From Clostridiales bacterium (GTDB lineage: Bacteria > Bacillota > Clostridia > Lachnospirales > WQUN01), in the NCBI GenBank assembly GCA_031271275.1, contig JAISWA010000076.1:1-5603 (forward strand): a DNA stretch of 5,603 nt, read 5' to 3'. The notes beneath the pieces are model-generated. The model was not told the DNA's origin. It did no database searches and saw only the letters and a program-made list of their open reading frames with translations. Position numbers and translations under genes: made by a program. The stretch's first letter is position 1. Each line of letters begins with the position of its first letter. This document shows positions 5,188 through 5,603 of this stretch, in pieces.

Positions 5188-5603
5188 TTATCCGTTCTTC
5201 TTTATATGGCTCATTTGATTTTTAAATTTTATATACGCCGAAAGCGAAGTTATCAGCGGCGGGTTGGGCTGCTTGGCCGAAGCTTCGGCTTTGCGGCCTA
5301 TGAACGCGCCGGTACCGGCTTCCGAGACCAACCCCTTCCCTAACGCAAGGATGATACTATGCGCCTTGTTTAACCATTCCTCCTGCTTGGCGTTCATACA
5401 TTCCTCCTGCTTGGCGTTCATATCGTCTGACTTAGGGTCGATGCCCGACAGCCATTCCCGGAAGGGCATGTCCAAATTAAAATAAGCCGATTCTTTGGCG
5501 GCGTCGCGCTTGTCGGTCCCGTTTTTGTCCCCCGCGGCGGCAGCCAAATCAGCGGCCAGGATGCTGAGATGAAAAACCATTTTCTCCGTGGATTCGAGCT
5601 GCC
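5188..5603 (-). CDS. cas8e: Cascade large subunit Cas8e (CasA/Cse1), C-terminal part; 5' end outside the window
   Basis: The frame is open to the window edge, giving 137 visible residues; full-length Cse1 is about 500. The methionine at 5578-5580 is internal, since QLESTEK precedes it without a stop. The fragment corresponds to the C-terminal four-helix bundle, which touches Cse2 and target DNA. Typical segments are AYFNLDMPFREWLSGIDP, then AHSIILALGKGLVSEAGT, then GAFIGRKAE, then the last helix with SLSAYIKFKNQM. The PAM-sensing N-terminal domain is not visible. Two identical eight-codon units (MNAKQEEC and MNAKQEEW) stand in the acidic connector after GIDPKSDD. Identity rests on these motifs and on the position directly upstream of cse2. 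It is separated from cse2 by 21 bp. Confidence 0.9.
   Translation of the reverse strand, partial: QLESTEKMVFHLSILAADLAAAAGDKNGTDKRDAAKESAYFNLDMPFREWLSGIDPKSDDMNAKQEECMNAKQEEWLNKAHSIILALGKGLVSEAGTGAFIGRKAEASAKQPNPPLITSLSAYIKFKNQMSHIKKNG
5375..5422 (-). repeat. Exact 24-bp tandem duplication within cas8e
   Basis: The segments 5375-5398 and 5399-5422 are identical over 24 bp. The duplication is in frame and adds eight residues (MNAKQEE plus C or W) to an acidic, glutamine-rich connector. Each copy carries AGGAGG on the minus strand. Perfect identity suggests a recent slippage event, or less likely an assembly artefact. Confidence 0.93.

Overview
The window is one compact type I-E CRISPR-Cas locus, read entirely on the minus strand. 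It runs from the 3' end of the large Cascade subunit gene at the right edge to the first units of a CRISPR array at the left edge. In reading order the genes are cas8e/cse1 (3' part only), cse2/cas11, cas7e, cas5e, cas6e, cas1e, and a cas2e gene fused to a DnaQ-like DEDDh exonuclease domain. A short AT-rich leader and four 28-bp repeats with three 33-bp spacers follow. The helicase-nuclease gene cas3 and the rest of cas8e would lie beyond position 5603. The array is cut by the window start. There is no cas4 here.

Layout: 5188-5603 cas8e C-terminal bundle; 4567-5166 cse2; 3497-4570 cas7e; 2754-3500 cas5e; 2126-2773 cas6e; 1134-2129 cas1e; 234-1130 cas2e-DEDDh; 212-280 probable leader, mostly inside the end of cas2; 1-211 array. 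Genes overlap by 4 bp (ATGA) at three junctions and by 20 bp at one. The other two gaps are 3 and 21 bp, so this looks like one translationally coupled operon. No stretch over 300 bases lacks a gene or array.

How it works (family knowledge): Cas8e, Cse2, Cas7e, Cas5e and Cas6e form Cascade. Cas6e cuts the repeat hairpin to make crRNAs. Cascade finds DNA targets and recruits Cas3. Cas1 and Cas2 integrate new spacers, and the DEDDh domain on Cas2 probably trims prespacer 3' ends, a job done by Cas4 or host exonucleases in other systems.

Organism: a bacterium with moderate G+C (parts counted by hand run from about 40 to 70%) and strong AGGAGG-type ribosome binding sites. Cas2-DEDDh fusions in type I-E are described from Bacillota such as Streptococcus thermophilus and Megasphaera, so a Bacillota host is the best guess, held weakly. 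The architecture is known. The less ordinary points are the leader lying inside cas2, the imperfect repeat hairpin whose one mismatched position is also the one that varies, and two exact in-frame tandem duplications in cas8e and cas1.
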